Source: Deltaproteobacteria bacterium
Lineage (GTDB): Bacteria; Desulfobacterota; WTBG01; CAIYCZ01; CAIRTM01
Reading direction: 5' to 3'
NCBI GenBank assembly: GCA_016875025.1
Contig: VGSH01000003.1
Location: 1-56,210, forward strand
Length of the DNA stretch: 56,210 bases
The notes beneath the pieces were generated by a model. That model did no database searches. It saw only the letters and a list, made by a program, of their open reading frames with translations, and was not told the DNA's origin. Shown here in pieces: positions 9,235 to 16,196 of this stretch; positions within the stretch are counted from its first letter, which is position 1; every line of letters starts with the position of its first letter. The position numbers were made by a program, and so were the translations under genes.

Positions 9235-10038
9235 TTAAAAATCCATGTACGGGTTCATGCTCATATTGCGGGCCTTTACCTCAAATATGACCAGCTTGCG
9301 GCGATACGGATCATTGAACGGTCCCCACGCGTCGGGGCGGTCGCCGATAAAAATCGGGGTTAGCTCTTCATTGGCTGAGGCCGGGATGTATACGTTTGTA
9401 TTTTCGTGGCCCCGCGAAAGATATGATTGGCGCATCAGCAGGGAAACGATCACCGAGGTTATCCGGCCGCGCTCAAACTCGGTGGGCGCTGTTGTAGCGC
9501 GCAGGTTGCCGATGATGTAGCAGAATTCGATGGCTTCAACGCCTTCGGCAAGCGGCTGCATGCCGCCGCAGTCGGCTGCGTTAGCGCACCATTCACGGCT
9601 CAGGCGGCAGTCCATATTGGTCGGGCACAGGCCGTCTTCGTAGGTGCCGGTGTTCGAGGTGAGCGCAAAACGGCTGATTTCCACGCCGGCGGGATTGCCG
9701 TCGCCGGCGATGTCCATTGAAAAGCTCAGGGCTCCGGCTTCGGCCTGATCAAATCCGGTCCGGGCAAACGTGGTAGGGTCGTAGCCGGCCATTTTAATAT
9801 CACGCGCCAGGAAAAACTGAGCGGCCCGGGCCTCCTGCACCATGTTTACCTTAGACTCGGTCTGCATGTAGGCTTCCTGCTGGAAGTTGAATGTCTGATA
9901 AATGGCGGTAATGACGATGACGAAGAGCATGAGCGCCACCATCAGCTCAACAAGAGTCAGGCCGCGCTGACTGGCGGGTCCTGGTGGTGCGTTTCGTACT
10001 GCGCCGGTACCTATCGTGTCCATCCGCTGCCCCTCCAT
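9235..10038 (-). CDS. pilW: PilW-family type IV minor pilin
   Basis: A 267-residue prepilin-like protein with the processing site SQRGLTLVELMVALMLFVIV; Glu at +5 of the mature protein is present, and Leu replaces Phe at +1. The following region (QEARAAQFFLARDIKMAGYD) is the usual PilW signature. Two possible starts, at 10038 and 10023 (MDTIG), both overlap the end of fimT, indicating translational coupling. Four clustered cysteines (CPTNMDCRLSREWCANAADC) probably form disulfides outside the inner membrane. Confidence 0.88.
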   Translation of the reverse strand: MEGQRMDTIGTGAVRNAPPGPASQRGLTLVELMVALMLFVIVITAIYQTFNFQQEAYMQTESKVNMVQEARAAQFFLARDIKMAGYDPTTFARTGFDQAEAGALSFSMDIAGDGNPAGVEISRFALTSNTGTYEDGLCPTNMDCRLSREWCANAADCGGMQPLAEGVEAIEFCYIIGNLRATTAPTEFERGRITSVIVSLLMRQSYLSRGHENTNVYIPASANEELTPIFIGDRPDAWGPFNDPYRRKLVIFEVKARNMSMNPYMDF

Positions 10039-10541
10039 CGCATAAGCGTCACGGCGCCGGCCGCGTTGACAGCAACCGCGTAGGCGTCGCCGCGATTATT
10101 GGTGAAATAGACCGCTCCGGCCGCGGTGCCCGCGCCGAAATCCGCCAGCCCTCTGGGCGTGAAAGTAAAACTGCCGTCATTCAGCTCGATACCGTCATCC
10201 GGCATGCTTCCACCGTTAACGCTGGCTGTGGCGCTGCCGCTGCCGAGCCCTACGCCGCTGCCGTACTGATTATCAAGTGAGCCTTTGCCCGGAAATCGGC
10301 GGCCGTCCACCTCAAAAAACTGGCTGTCGGCGTCAAAGGTAACGGTCACGTTGCGTTTGTCTTTGATTGCGAGCTGGCGCGCATTGCGCAACTGCGATGT
10401 GCAGTCTCGCACCGCCGCTTTTATACGGTAGGAAGGCAGTCCGGAGACAAGACTGGGCGCGGTTATAAGGGCCATAATGGCGATGATCGCAATCACCACC
10501 ATCAGTTCCGTAAGTGAAAATCCATGTGAGCTTTTAATCAT
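10011..10541 (-). CDS. fimT: FimT/GspH-type pseudopilin
   Basis: A 176-residue prepilin-type protein with a short leader and processing site SSHGFSLTELMVVIAIIAIM (cleavage after Gly, Glu at +5). The mature domain, with RIKAAVRDCTSQLRNARQLA followed by beta strands, matches the GspH/FimT family, some members of which bind DNA at the pilus tip during uptake. It is the first gene of the minor-pilin operon and has a good GGAG ribosome-binding site about nine bases before the ATG. Only one cysteine is present. The major pilin gene is not in this window. Confidence 0.9.
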   Translation of the reverse strand: MIKSSHGFSLTELMVVIAIIAIMALITAPSLVSGLPSYRIKAAVRDCTSQLRNARQLAIKDKRNVTVTFDADSQFFEVDGRRFPGKGSLDNQYGSGVGLGSGSATASVNGGSMPDDGIELNDGSFTFTPRGLADFGAGTAAGAVYFTNNRGDAYAVAVNAAGAVTLMRWRGSGWTR

Positions 10542-10566
10542 ACACGCGTCTCCAGTTACCAGAAAT

Positions 10567-10584
10567 TTGCATTAACCATGCCGA
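10567..10584 (-). promoter_or_regulatory. Possible sigma-54 promoter of the minor-pilin operon
   Basis: Read on the minus strand, GG (10582-10581) and GC (10570-10569) are separated by exactly ten bases within CGGCATGGTTAATGCA, resembling the -24/-12 sigma-54 consensus. A start about 12 bases further on would leave a short leader containing the fimT ribosome-binding site. Pilin genes are often sigma-54/PilR controlled. Two positions depart from consensus, so the call is moderate. Confidence 0.42.
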
Positions 10585-10778
10585 CACGCACGATCGATCT
10601 ATTGTTTTGAAATAACTTTGTTTTTTATTTTTACGACTTACGGCAGTCGCGTTATATATAAAATAATTTAATATTTATGTAAAGATATTTTATATTTAGT
10701 GTGTGCCTGAGCTGTGCAGGGCTAGAGTATATGCCGCGGAGTTTTCACAGAACAGACTGCATCTCGAACGGGTAGTAT

Positions 10779-10807
10779 TTGACAATGGGCACGAATGTTG
10801 ATATAAT
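10779..10807 (+). promoter_or_regulatory. Perfect consensus sigma-70 promoter with extended -10
   Basis: TTGACA at 10779-10784, a spacer of exactly 17 bases, and TATAAT at 10802-10807. The three bases before the -10 are TGA, which also satisfies the extended -10 (TGn). Transcription would begin near 10814, leaving a leader of about 125 bases before the MoaD-like gene at 10941. Confidence 0.85.
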
Positions 10808-10940
10808 TTTATATGTTTTTATTATCAGTTTTTACTGGTGTACGAAAAAAATATACACGGGCCGACGGTCCTTTCTTGCTGTTTCGGCAGTTTTCTAACA
10901 GGCATGATCAGTTATTAACTCAATTGATGGAGCTTCAGGT

Positions 10941-11261
10941 ATGTCGGTCATTAAAGTCAGCTGTAAGTATTTTACCACTGTTCTGGGTGCAACCAAAAAA
11001 GATGGCGAGATTGTTGAATTTCAGCCCGGGAAAACCGTGCAGGAATTCCTTGATTTCATGAGCGCAAAGTACGGCGACGGGTTTTCCAGGAATATCTATG
11101 CGGAAGGAACGATGCGGGGCGAGAAATTCCGCACGCCCAATATTTATCTCAACAAGCGGCGCATACAGTGGGTGCAGGATTTTCCCAAAGGGGTGCAGAC
11201 CATCGTGGGTGACGGCGATGAGTTCTGGTTCGGGCTGATTGTGGGCGGCGGCAGCTTTTGA
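10941..11261 (+). CDS. MoaD/ThiS-family ubiquitin-like protein with residues after the GlyGly
   Basis: A 106-residue beta-grasp-like protein. The N-terminal strand SVIKVSCKYF, the helix KTVQEFLDFMSAKYG, and the C-terminal GDGDEFWFGLIVGGG match the MoaD/ThiS/SAMP pattern, in which the terminal GG is adenylated and turned into a thiocarboxylate or joined to a target. Here the protein does not stop at GG: it ends GGGSF, so Ser-Phe would have to be removed first. QbsE, a ThiS-like protein with extra terminal residues trimmed by a JAMM protease, is a known parallel, and a JAMM protease lies 3 kb away. MoaD-like proteins also accompany tungsten aldehyde oxidoreductases. No E1-like activating enzyme is in the window. 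Expression should be strong given the consensus promoter. Confidence 0.78.
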   Translation: MSVIKVSCKYFTTVLGATKKDGEIVEFQPGKTVQEFLDFMSAKYGDGFSRNIYAEGTMRGEKFRTPNIYLNKRRIQWVQDFPKGVQTIVGDGDEFWFGLIVGGGSF

Positions 11262-11277
11262 GCCGCCTGCCGGCAGA

Positions 11278-12222
11278 TTATTTTTCCATGGCAAGGCGCT
11301 GCTCGGTGGCCGTGTCGTAGACCACCACGGTGCTTGATCGGCGCAGCTGCTTCACAAAATCATTGATCATTTCAACCGAGTGCATCTCATAGATGCTTTT
11401 CTTGAGGTTTTCCACGATATCCTCAAACGGCCAGATATGGCCTTCGGCAAGCACGGATTTGACATACAGCACGTTCAAGTTTGCCTCGGTTCTGACAACG
11501 CGCGATACCTGGCCGGAGCTCATGCGAAACGCTACTGAATCAAGCAGCGGGTGATACTGGCCGCGGGTCATAAAGCCCAGATCGCGGCAGGTCATGCCTT
11601 CGGCCGTTTTTTTTGATTCAAAGACTTCCATAAAGGCCTCCGGACCGCGCGTGCAGGGCTCAATCTTTGCCTGTGCTGCCTTGATCTCGGCGGGTTCAGC
11701 GTAGCGGTCAAGCGCGATCTCAACGAGCAGGATATGGCGCATTTCCGGCCCCTGCATCCGGCTGCGGTTTTCCTCATAGTAGGCGCGGGCATCCGCATCG
11801 GTTACCTCGCGTCGGCGGCCCTCAATCACGGAGGCAGCCACCGTGTTGGTGATAAGATCGCGCCTGAGCTGTTCCTGGTAGTCTTCAAGGGTCTGACCCT
11901 GCAGGGCCAGCACCGCGGCGAAATGCTCTTCGGACTGAAATTCCTGCATGGAGACCTTCAGGGCGTTTTCAAACTCCGCATCGCTGATGTGCGTTCCGCG
12001 GCGTTTGCCTTCCTGATAGAGCAGCTCGCGGGTTATCAGGCGGTCAATGACCGCCTGGCGCAGCTCGTACTGCTCATTCTGCATGAGCCGCACCTTGCCC
12101 TTGGTGTCGCGGTGAGGCTCATAGGCCAGCTCCAGACCGCAGGAGACGTCAAACTCGGTAATCCGGGCATCGTTGATGCGCGCGATAATGACATTTTTCA
12201 ACTTGGGGTCGACGGGCGGCAT
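11278..12222 (-). CDS. Cytoplasmic SurA/NifM-like parvulin peptidyl-prolyl isomerase
   Basis: A 314-residue protein with an N-terminal SurA/NifM-type helical chaperone region (about 1-150, including LRQAVIDRLITRELLYQEGK) and a parvulin domain from about 165 to 270 (MRHILLVEI, CRDLGFMTRGQYHPLLDSVA, SGQVSRVVRTE). Unlike SurA it has no signal peptide, so it should work in the cytoplasm, as NifM does when it helps a metalloprotein mature. An AGGA ribosome-binding site precedes the ATG. It follows the FAD oxidoreductase gene by 85 bases on the same strand, so a role in folding one of these redox proteins is plausible but inferred. Confidence 0.82.
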   Translation of the reverse strand: MPPVDPKLKNVIIARINDARITEFDVSCGLELAYEPHRDTKGKVRLMQNEQYELRQAVIDRLITRELLYQEGKRRGTHISDAEFENALKVSMQEFQSEEHFAAVLALQGQTLEDYQEQLRRDLITNTVAASVIEGRRREVTDADARAYYEENRSRMQGPEMRHILLVEIALDRYAEPAEIKAAQAKIEPCTRGPEAFMEVFESKKTAEGMTCRDLGFMTRGQYHPLLDSVAFRMSSGQVSRVVRTEANLNVLYVKSVLAEGHIWPFEDIVENLKKSIYEMHSVEMINDFVKQLRRSSTVVVYDTATEQRLAMEK

Positions 12223-12307
12223 AATAGTATCCTGTAAAAGTTTTTCGGGAGGCTATGAGGAGCGGGTGCTGAACACATCGATCAGCACCCGCGAATACGG
12301 CAGAAAA

Positions 12308-13600
12308 TCATGCACAGGCAGTCGCGGCCGGGTCGGCAGCGTAGCTGTTCACCACCGGCAGCACCTTTGCGTTCGGCCGGCGGACGAATTCCTCCCACGG
12401 GGTCTTGCCCACAATCGCGCCGCGGATAATGCCGGCGCCGTCAACATTGCCGATTGACATGAAGGCAAAAGGCACGCCGCCACGCAGCTTGACCTTCTGA
12501 TAGATGGCCGGGGTCTTGAAGGTGATTTCCTCGACATCCGGGCCCTCGTCCTGCACGTTGCCGATGGCGGTGATCCAGAGCTCGTAGAAATCAACGCTGT
12601 TCATCGGGATGTTGCCCTCATAGGTCAGCTTTTCGCCGGACATGTTGGCCGCGGCAATGCGCGCGCCTGCGGCGGCAACCGGCCAGATGGCATTGTAAAT
12701 CCACTCGCCCGTCACGATGTGGCGTGAGCGGCACACGTCCCCGGCGGCATAGATGCCGTCAACCGAGGTCTGCTGGCGGTCATCGACCAGCACGATGCGG
12801 TCAATGTCTACGCCGGAGTCTTTCAGGAAGTCCGTGCAGGCGCGCACGCCGACCGAGGCCACGATAAAGTCGCAGGCCTCCTCAGTGCCGTCCTGATAGG
12901 TCACGACGTAGCCGTCGCCGCGCTTGCGGGTGGCGATCACGGAGTTGTTCAGCTCGATTTCAAGCAGTTCATGGCGCGTCAGGCGCGCTTTCACGCGGGC
13001 GCTGGCCTCAAGATCGGTCATGCGGCCGAGCACGGTGGGCAGCAGCTCGACCACCTTGACCTGCACGCCCTGCTTCACCAGGCCGTAGGCGCTCTTCAGC
13101 CCGACAAACCCGGCACCGATAATAACGGCCTTCTTTCCTTTTTTGGCCCAGCTTTTGAGCCGGACGGAGTCGGCATAATTGCGCATGCCGATAATGCCGT
13201 CCGGGTCATACGGGAAAGCCGGCAGAAAAATCGGGGTCGAGCCGGTTGCAACCAGCAGCGTATCGTAGGAGACTGTTTTGTTTTTGCCGTTCTGCCGTAC
13301 CATAACCTGGCGGTTTTTCACGTCAAGGCCTTCGGCCCGGCTCGAGAGCATCAGCTCGACATTGCGCTCAGCATACCACTGCGCGTCGTGGGACAGCAGA
13401 TGCTTGCGCGTAATCATGTCGCCCAGAAAATAGGTTATCAGGCAGCGCGAATAGGAGGGAACATCCTCTTCGCCGATAATAACGATTGAATCCTGCGGGT
13501 TCATCTTGCGCAGGGTTTCTGCGGCTGATACGGCGGCAATGCAGTTGCCGACAATCACATGCTGCCGGCCGGTGGTGGAAGCGGTTTTGATTTTCTTCAT
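12308..13600 (-). CDS. NAD(P)/FAD-dependent oxidoreductase (AorC/NirB-like)
   Basis: A 430-residue two-dinucleotide-binding flavoprotein. The FAD site is at the N-terminus (HVIVGNCIAAVSAAETL), the NAD(P)H site near residue 155 (AVIIGAGFVGLKSAYGL), and the second FAD motif near residue 290 (VDGIYAAGDVC). A SYSRCLITYFLGD segment is typical of the NirB/rubredoxin reductase-like group. The second Gly of the first GxGxxA motif is replaced by Cys20. The gene overlaps the ferredoxin gene by four bases, so the two products are probably subunits of one complex moving electrons between NAD(H) and iron-sulfur clusters. The closest known arrangement is AorA-AorC of the tungsten aldehyde oxidoreductase AorABC, but no AorB lies here. 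Confidence 0.85.
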   Translation of the reverse strand: MKKIKTASTTGRQHVIVGNCIAAVSAAETLRKMNPQDSIVIIGEEDVPSYSRCLITYFLGDMITRKHLLSHDAQWYAERNVELMLSSRAEGLDVKNRQVMVRQNGKNKTVSYDTLLVATGSTPIFLPAFPYDPDGIIGMRNYADSVRLKSWAKKGKKAVIIGAGFVGLKSAYGLVKQGVQVKVVELLPTVLGRMTDLEASARVKARLTRHELLEIELNNSVIATRKRGDGYVVTYQDGTEEACDFIVASVGVRACTDFLKDSGVDIDRIVLVDDRQQTSVDGIYAAGDVCRSRHIVTGEWIYNAIWPVAAAGARIAAANMSGEKLTYEGNIPMNSVDFYELWITAIGNVQDEGPDVEEITFKTPAIYQKVKLRGGVPFAFMSIGNVDGAGIIRGAIVGKTPWEEFVRRPNAKVLPVVNSYAADPAATACA

Positions 13601-14067
13601 TTCTTCGGATACCCCCTCAGTTTGGCGCGACGTTTTTCATTGTTCTGTGCCCTGAGATCGTCAAAAAACAGAGCACCGCGGTCACAGGCGAACACGCAGG
13701 TGGGCTTTTCCTCCTTGCCGCACATCAGCGTGCATTTGAAGGCTTTTTCCTGGCTCATGATGGTTTTCATGGCTCCGTGCGGGCAGACCATGTTGCACAT
13801 GAAGCAGCCGATGCAGCGGTCTTCGTCCTGAATAATCAGGCCGTTGGGTCCGCGCTGCAGCGACTCGCCGATACAGGCGTCAACACAGGGCGCGTCCTCG
13901 CAGTGCTTGCACAGGCGCATAAACGGGCCTTCAGGGCTCTGCATGACCCGGATATGGGGCACATAGGCCCCGGACTGCTTTTTTGAACTGCCGCACACCT
14001 GGGCGCAGGCCTCTTCGCACTTGCGGCACAGGTCGCAGTTTTCAGCGATAAACCGAAACGCTTTCAT
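13597..14067 (-). CDS. Four-cluster 4Fe-4S ferredoxin-type electron transfer subunit (AorA/HycB-like)
   Basis: A 156-residue cytoplasmic protein with four cysteine groups: CDLCRKCEEAC at about 12-22 plus CGS at 25-27, CKHCEDAPCVDAC, CIGCFMCNMVCPHG, and CTLMC followed by CVFACDRGAL. This is the HycB/DmsB/AorA arrangement that holds up to four [4Fe-4S] clusters and relays electrons between a catalytic subunit and a partner. There is no signal peptide. An AAGGATG ribosome-binding site lies before the ATG, and the stop overlaps the start of the FAD oxidoreductase gene by four bases. The catalytic partner is not next to it. Confidence 0.9.
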   Translation of the reverse strand: MKAFRFIAENCDLCRKCEEACAQVCGSSKKQSGAYVPHIRVMQSPEGPFMRLCKHCEDAPCVDACIGESLQRGPNGLIIQDEDRCIGCFMCNMVCPHGAMKTIMSQEKAFKCTLMCGKEEKPTCVFACDRGALFFDDLRAQNNEKRRAKLRGYPKK

Positions 14068-14214
14068 GGGATCATCCTTTTCCGATAGTGGTAGTAAAGA
14101 TTTTCAGGTTGCTTTCAGCAGGGACTCATTATACGCTGATACAGTCAGGCGGACACCTTACCACGCGCTGCCGGATATGTCAATTTCGTTTTGCTTGAAC
14201 CGGGTTGTGCGCCT

Positions 14215-14616
14215 ATGAAAACAGCCTGCATTCCTGCCGGAGTGCGTGATGCCATGATCAGCCACAGCCGCTCGGAACTGCCCAATGAGTGCTGCGGGTT
14301 GCTGCTGGGGCGCTCCCGTATCGAGCGGGCCGTGCCCATGCGCTCTGATCCGCCCGCACCGGATGCCTATTACATGGATCCCGAGCAGCAGATCGCTGTT
14401 TTTACCGGCATGGAGGCCAGCGGAGAGCAGCTGCTGGGTATTTATCACTCGCATCCCGCCGGCCCGCTTGAGCCCTCCGGCATGGACCTGCAGCTTGCCT
14501 TTCACCCGGATGCACTGTATGTTATTATTTCACTGGCAGACGCACAGCATCCGGAGATCGGCGCTTACCGGCTGGAGGAGGGGCAGTTTAGCGAGGTTAC
14601 CATCTGTTATATATAA
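14215..14616 (+). CDS. JAMM/MPN+ metalloprotease (JAB1/Mov34/PAD-1 family)
   Basis: A compact, complete JAMM domain of 133 residues from the ATG at 14215 (a TTG at 14191 is also possible). The zinc site is intact: Glu25 in PNECCGLLLG, then His78, His80, Ser88 and Asp91 in HSHPAGPLEPSGMD. Prokaryotic stand-alone JAMM proteins (Mec, QbsD) act on ubiquitin-like or MoaD/ThiS-like proteins, removing residues after the GG or freeing GG-linked products. The gene lies on the same strand as the MoaD-like gene ending GGGSF 3 kb upstream, with the parvulin-FAD-ferredoxin trio in between, so that protein is the natural candidate substrate. No signal peptide is seen. Confidence 0.88.
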   Translation: MKTACIPAGVRDAMISHSRSELPNECCGLLLGRSRIERAVPMRSDPPAPDAYYMDPEQQIAVFTGMEASGEQLLGIYHSHPAGPLEPSGMDLQLAFHPDALYVIISLADAQHPEIGAYRLEEGQFSEVTICYI

Positions 14617-14684
14617 ATGCTTCCACCGGTGCCCACAGTTCCGTACAGTATGTACTGGGCCCGAGGCAGAGTGCGTTTTATGCG

Positions 14685-14773
14685 GTCATTTCGAATCCGC
14701 CTCAGGCGGTGAGAAATCTTAACTCATTGCTAGCAGGTCATACGTAAAGATTTCTCCCTTCGGTCGAAATGAT
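14685..14773. repeat. Dispersed palindromic repeat, copy 1 (TCATTTCGA family)
   Basis: About 90 bases with complementary ends (GTCATTTCGA at the left, TCGAAATGAT at the right) and inner GAGAAATCTT/AGATTTCTC segments, so that the whole can fold on itself. A second copy lies at 48456-48547. Small palindromic elements of this type, without a coding sequence, are common in many bacterial genomes. Confidence 0.8.
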
Positions 14774-14846
14774 ACAACAAGCATGTTTTGACTTTTTGCG
14801 ACGGCATCACAACCAGGGGACACGCAATTTCATCACAGGAGCTGAT

Positions 14847-15473
14847 ATGAAAAGAACTATCGAACGCAGTCGTACAAGCAGCGCAGTTGTGTGTATATGC
14901 CTGCTTGCAGCAGGTATGATGTTTCTGCTTGCCGGGTCCGTGCCGCTGTATGCCGCGGATGCCGTCTCACAAGGGAGAGGAACAGCCATGCAGCCGTCTG
15001 AAAATCCAAATATCGGGAAAAAATTTCCTGTGGTGAGCGCTGAAACGCTTGAGGGCAAAAAAGCCACCGTGCCGGATGATGCGGCCGGGAAGGTGACGCT
15101 CGTGGTTGTGGCGTTTTTGCGTGAAAGCCAGTCGCAGCTGGACTCGTGGCTGAACCCGTTCTATGAAAAATTCGGCACCCGGGAGGGGATCATGTTTTAC
15201 GAGGTGCCCATGATTACAGGCGGGTACCGGTTTATGAAGCCGATTATCGACGGGGGCATGCGCGGCGGTTTGCCGAAATTCAAGCATAAGCACGTGGTTA
15301 GCATGTACGGAGATGTGCAGTCGTACCTGCAGGCCCTGGCGCTTGATCCGCGCAACGGCTATGCGTTTCTGCTCGACCGCGACGGCATTATCCGCTGGCA
15401 GGAACAGGGCTTTTCAAATGCCGCAACGCTGGCAAGCCTGTTTGAGGCCACTGAAGCCCTTCTGCAGCGGTAG
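14847..15473 (+). CDS. Exported thioredoxin-fold protein without CXXC (ATP10/TlpA-like)
   Basis: A 208-residue protein starting at the ATG at 14847, chosen because an AGGAG ribosome-binding site sits just before it. Residues 1-36 form a signal peptide or anchor (VVCICLLAAGMMFLLAG, possible cleavage LYA-AD). The mature part has a thioredoxin-like layout: GKKFPVVSAETLEGKKATVP, then GKVTLVVVAFLRESQSQLDS where redox members carry cysteines, and NGYAFLLDRDGIIRWQEQG near the end. No cysteine remains in the mature protein, so it is not a disulfide enzyme. The pattern resembles the ATP10 family, whose mitochondrial member assists ATP synthase assembly, but this is a resemblance only. It is flanked by unrelated genes. 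Confidence 0.65.
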   Translation: MKRTIERSRTSSAVVCICLLAAGMMFLLAGSVPLYAADAVSQGRGTAMQPSENPNIGKKFPVVSAETLEGKKATVPDDAAGKVTLVVVAFLRESQSQLDSWLNPFYEKFGTREGIMFYEVPMITGGYRFMKPIIDGGMRGGLPKFKHKHVVSMYGDVQSYLQALALDPRNGYAFLLDRDGIIRWQEQGFSNAATLASLFEATEALLQR

Positions 15474-15493
15474 ACAGATGCCGGCAGGCCGGT

Positions 15494-16120
15494 TCAGCTG
15501 TTCGGAGTGTCGTTTGTGTGCCGGCTGGAGGCGAATTGCGGGTAGTGCGTGCGCATGCAGTCCGGGCACAGGCTGTGGCTGAGCATGGCCTCGGTATGTT
15601 CGGCGATATATTCTTCCAGACGCTGCCAGATTTCACGGTCATCACGGATTTTATGACAGTGCATGCAGATGGGCAGGATGCCCTGCAGGCGCCGTATGTG
15701 CTTGAGGGCCTGCTCCAGTTCATTGATGCGGCCGGCAAGTGCCTGCCGCAGCTCAATCATGCGCTCGCCGACCCGGATGCGCGCGCGCAGTTCCTCTGTG
15801 TTGATGCGCTTGGCGATAAAGTCATCGGCCCCGGCCTCAAAGCCGGCCACGATATCCTCCTGCGCCTTCCGTGAGGTGAGGATAATGATATGGGTCAGGC
15901 TGCCGCCGGGAAGCTGCCGTATGCGCCGGCACAGTTCAACCCCGTCAAGCCCCGGCATCATCCAGTCCAGGACTGCCATGTGCGGCGCGTCGGGCTTTTG
16001 CAGGATGTACCAGGCCTGGCTGCCATCCATGGCCACCAGCACGTCATAGCCCCATTTGACAAGATGGGTTTCAAGCATGCGCCGGGAAATCTGCTCATCA
16101 TCGGCTATTAAAATCTGCAT
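15494..16120 (-). CDS. Response regulator with receiver domain and C-terminal Cys-pair module
   Basis: A 208-residue protein. The receiver domain covers about 1-120 with the acidic pair in MQILIADDEQISRR, phosphoacceptor Asp in AVLDWMMPGLDGVELC (about 53), Thr/Ser in IIILTSRKAQE and Lys in DDFIAKRI. A short coiled helix (ELEQALKHIRRLQG) leads to ILPICMHCHKIRDDREIWQR and LCPDCMRTHYP, a small module often found at the end of bacterial sensor and response proteins, with two Cys-x-x-Cys pairs that may bind metal. There is no DNA-binding output domain, so it probably acts through protein contacts. Its histidine kinase is not nearby. Confidence 0.88.
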   Translation of the reverse strand: MQILIADDEQISRRMLETHLVKWGYDVLVAMDGSQAWYILQKPDAPHMAVLDWMMPGLDGVELCRRIRQLPGGSLTHIIILTSRKAQEDIVAGFEAGADDFIAKRINTEELRARIRVGERMIELRQALAGRINELEQALKHIRRLQGILPICMHCHKIRDDREIWQRLEEYIAEHTEAMLSHSLCPDCMRTHYPQFASSRHTNDTPNS

Positions 16121-16196
16121 ATGTCGGTGCCCCCAGAGTGTGAATGGCGTTGCTGTATGGATGCCATAGCATAGTTGTGCGGCAGCGGCAAGCCGC

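Larger units (their letters stand above)
10542..10940. other. AT-rich divergent control region between pilus operon and MoaD-like gene
   Basis: About 400 bases without a gene, much more AT-rich (long A/T runs at 10600-10690) than the genes on both sides. It holds the sigma-54-like site for the minus-strand pilus operon and a consensus sigma-70 promoter for the plus-strand gene. The predicted plus-strand leader, about 125 bases from 10814 to 10940, has no fold I recognise as a known riboswitch. The AT-rich block lies upstream of both promoters and could bind regulators such as PilR or nucleoid proteins. Confidence 0.6.

Noticed and set aside
10813-11061. Small open frame across the MoaD-like leader and start
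   Set aside because: It overlaps the MoaD-like gene in another frame, lacks a ribosome-binding site and resembles no protein family.
14769-14846. Earlier start for the thioredoxin-fold protein
   Set aside because: The additional 26 residues overlap the palindromic repeat and precede a good ribosome-binding site for the ATG at 14847.
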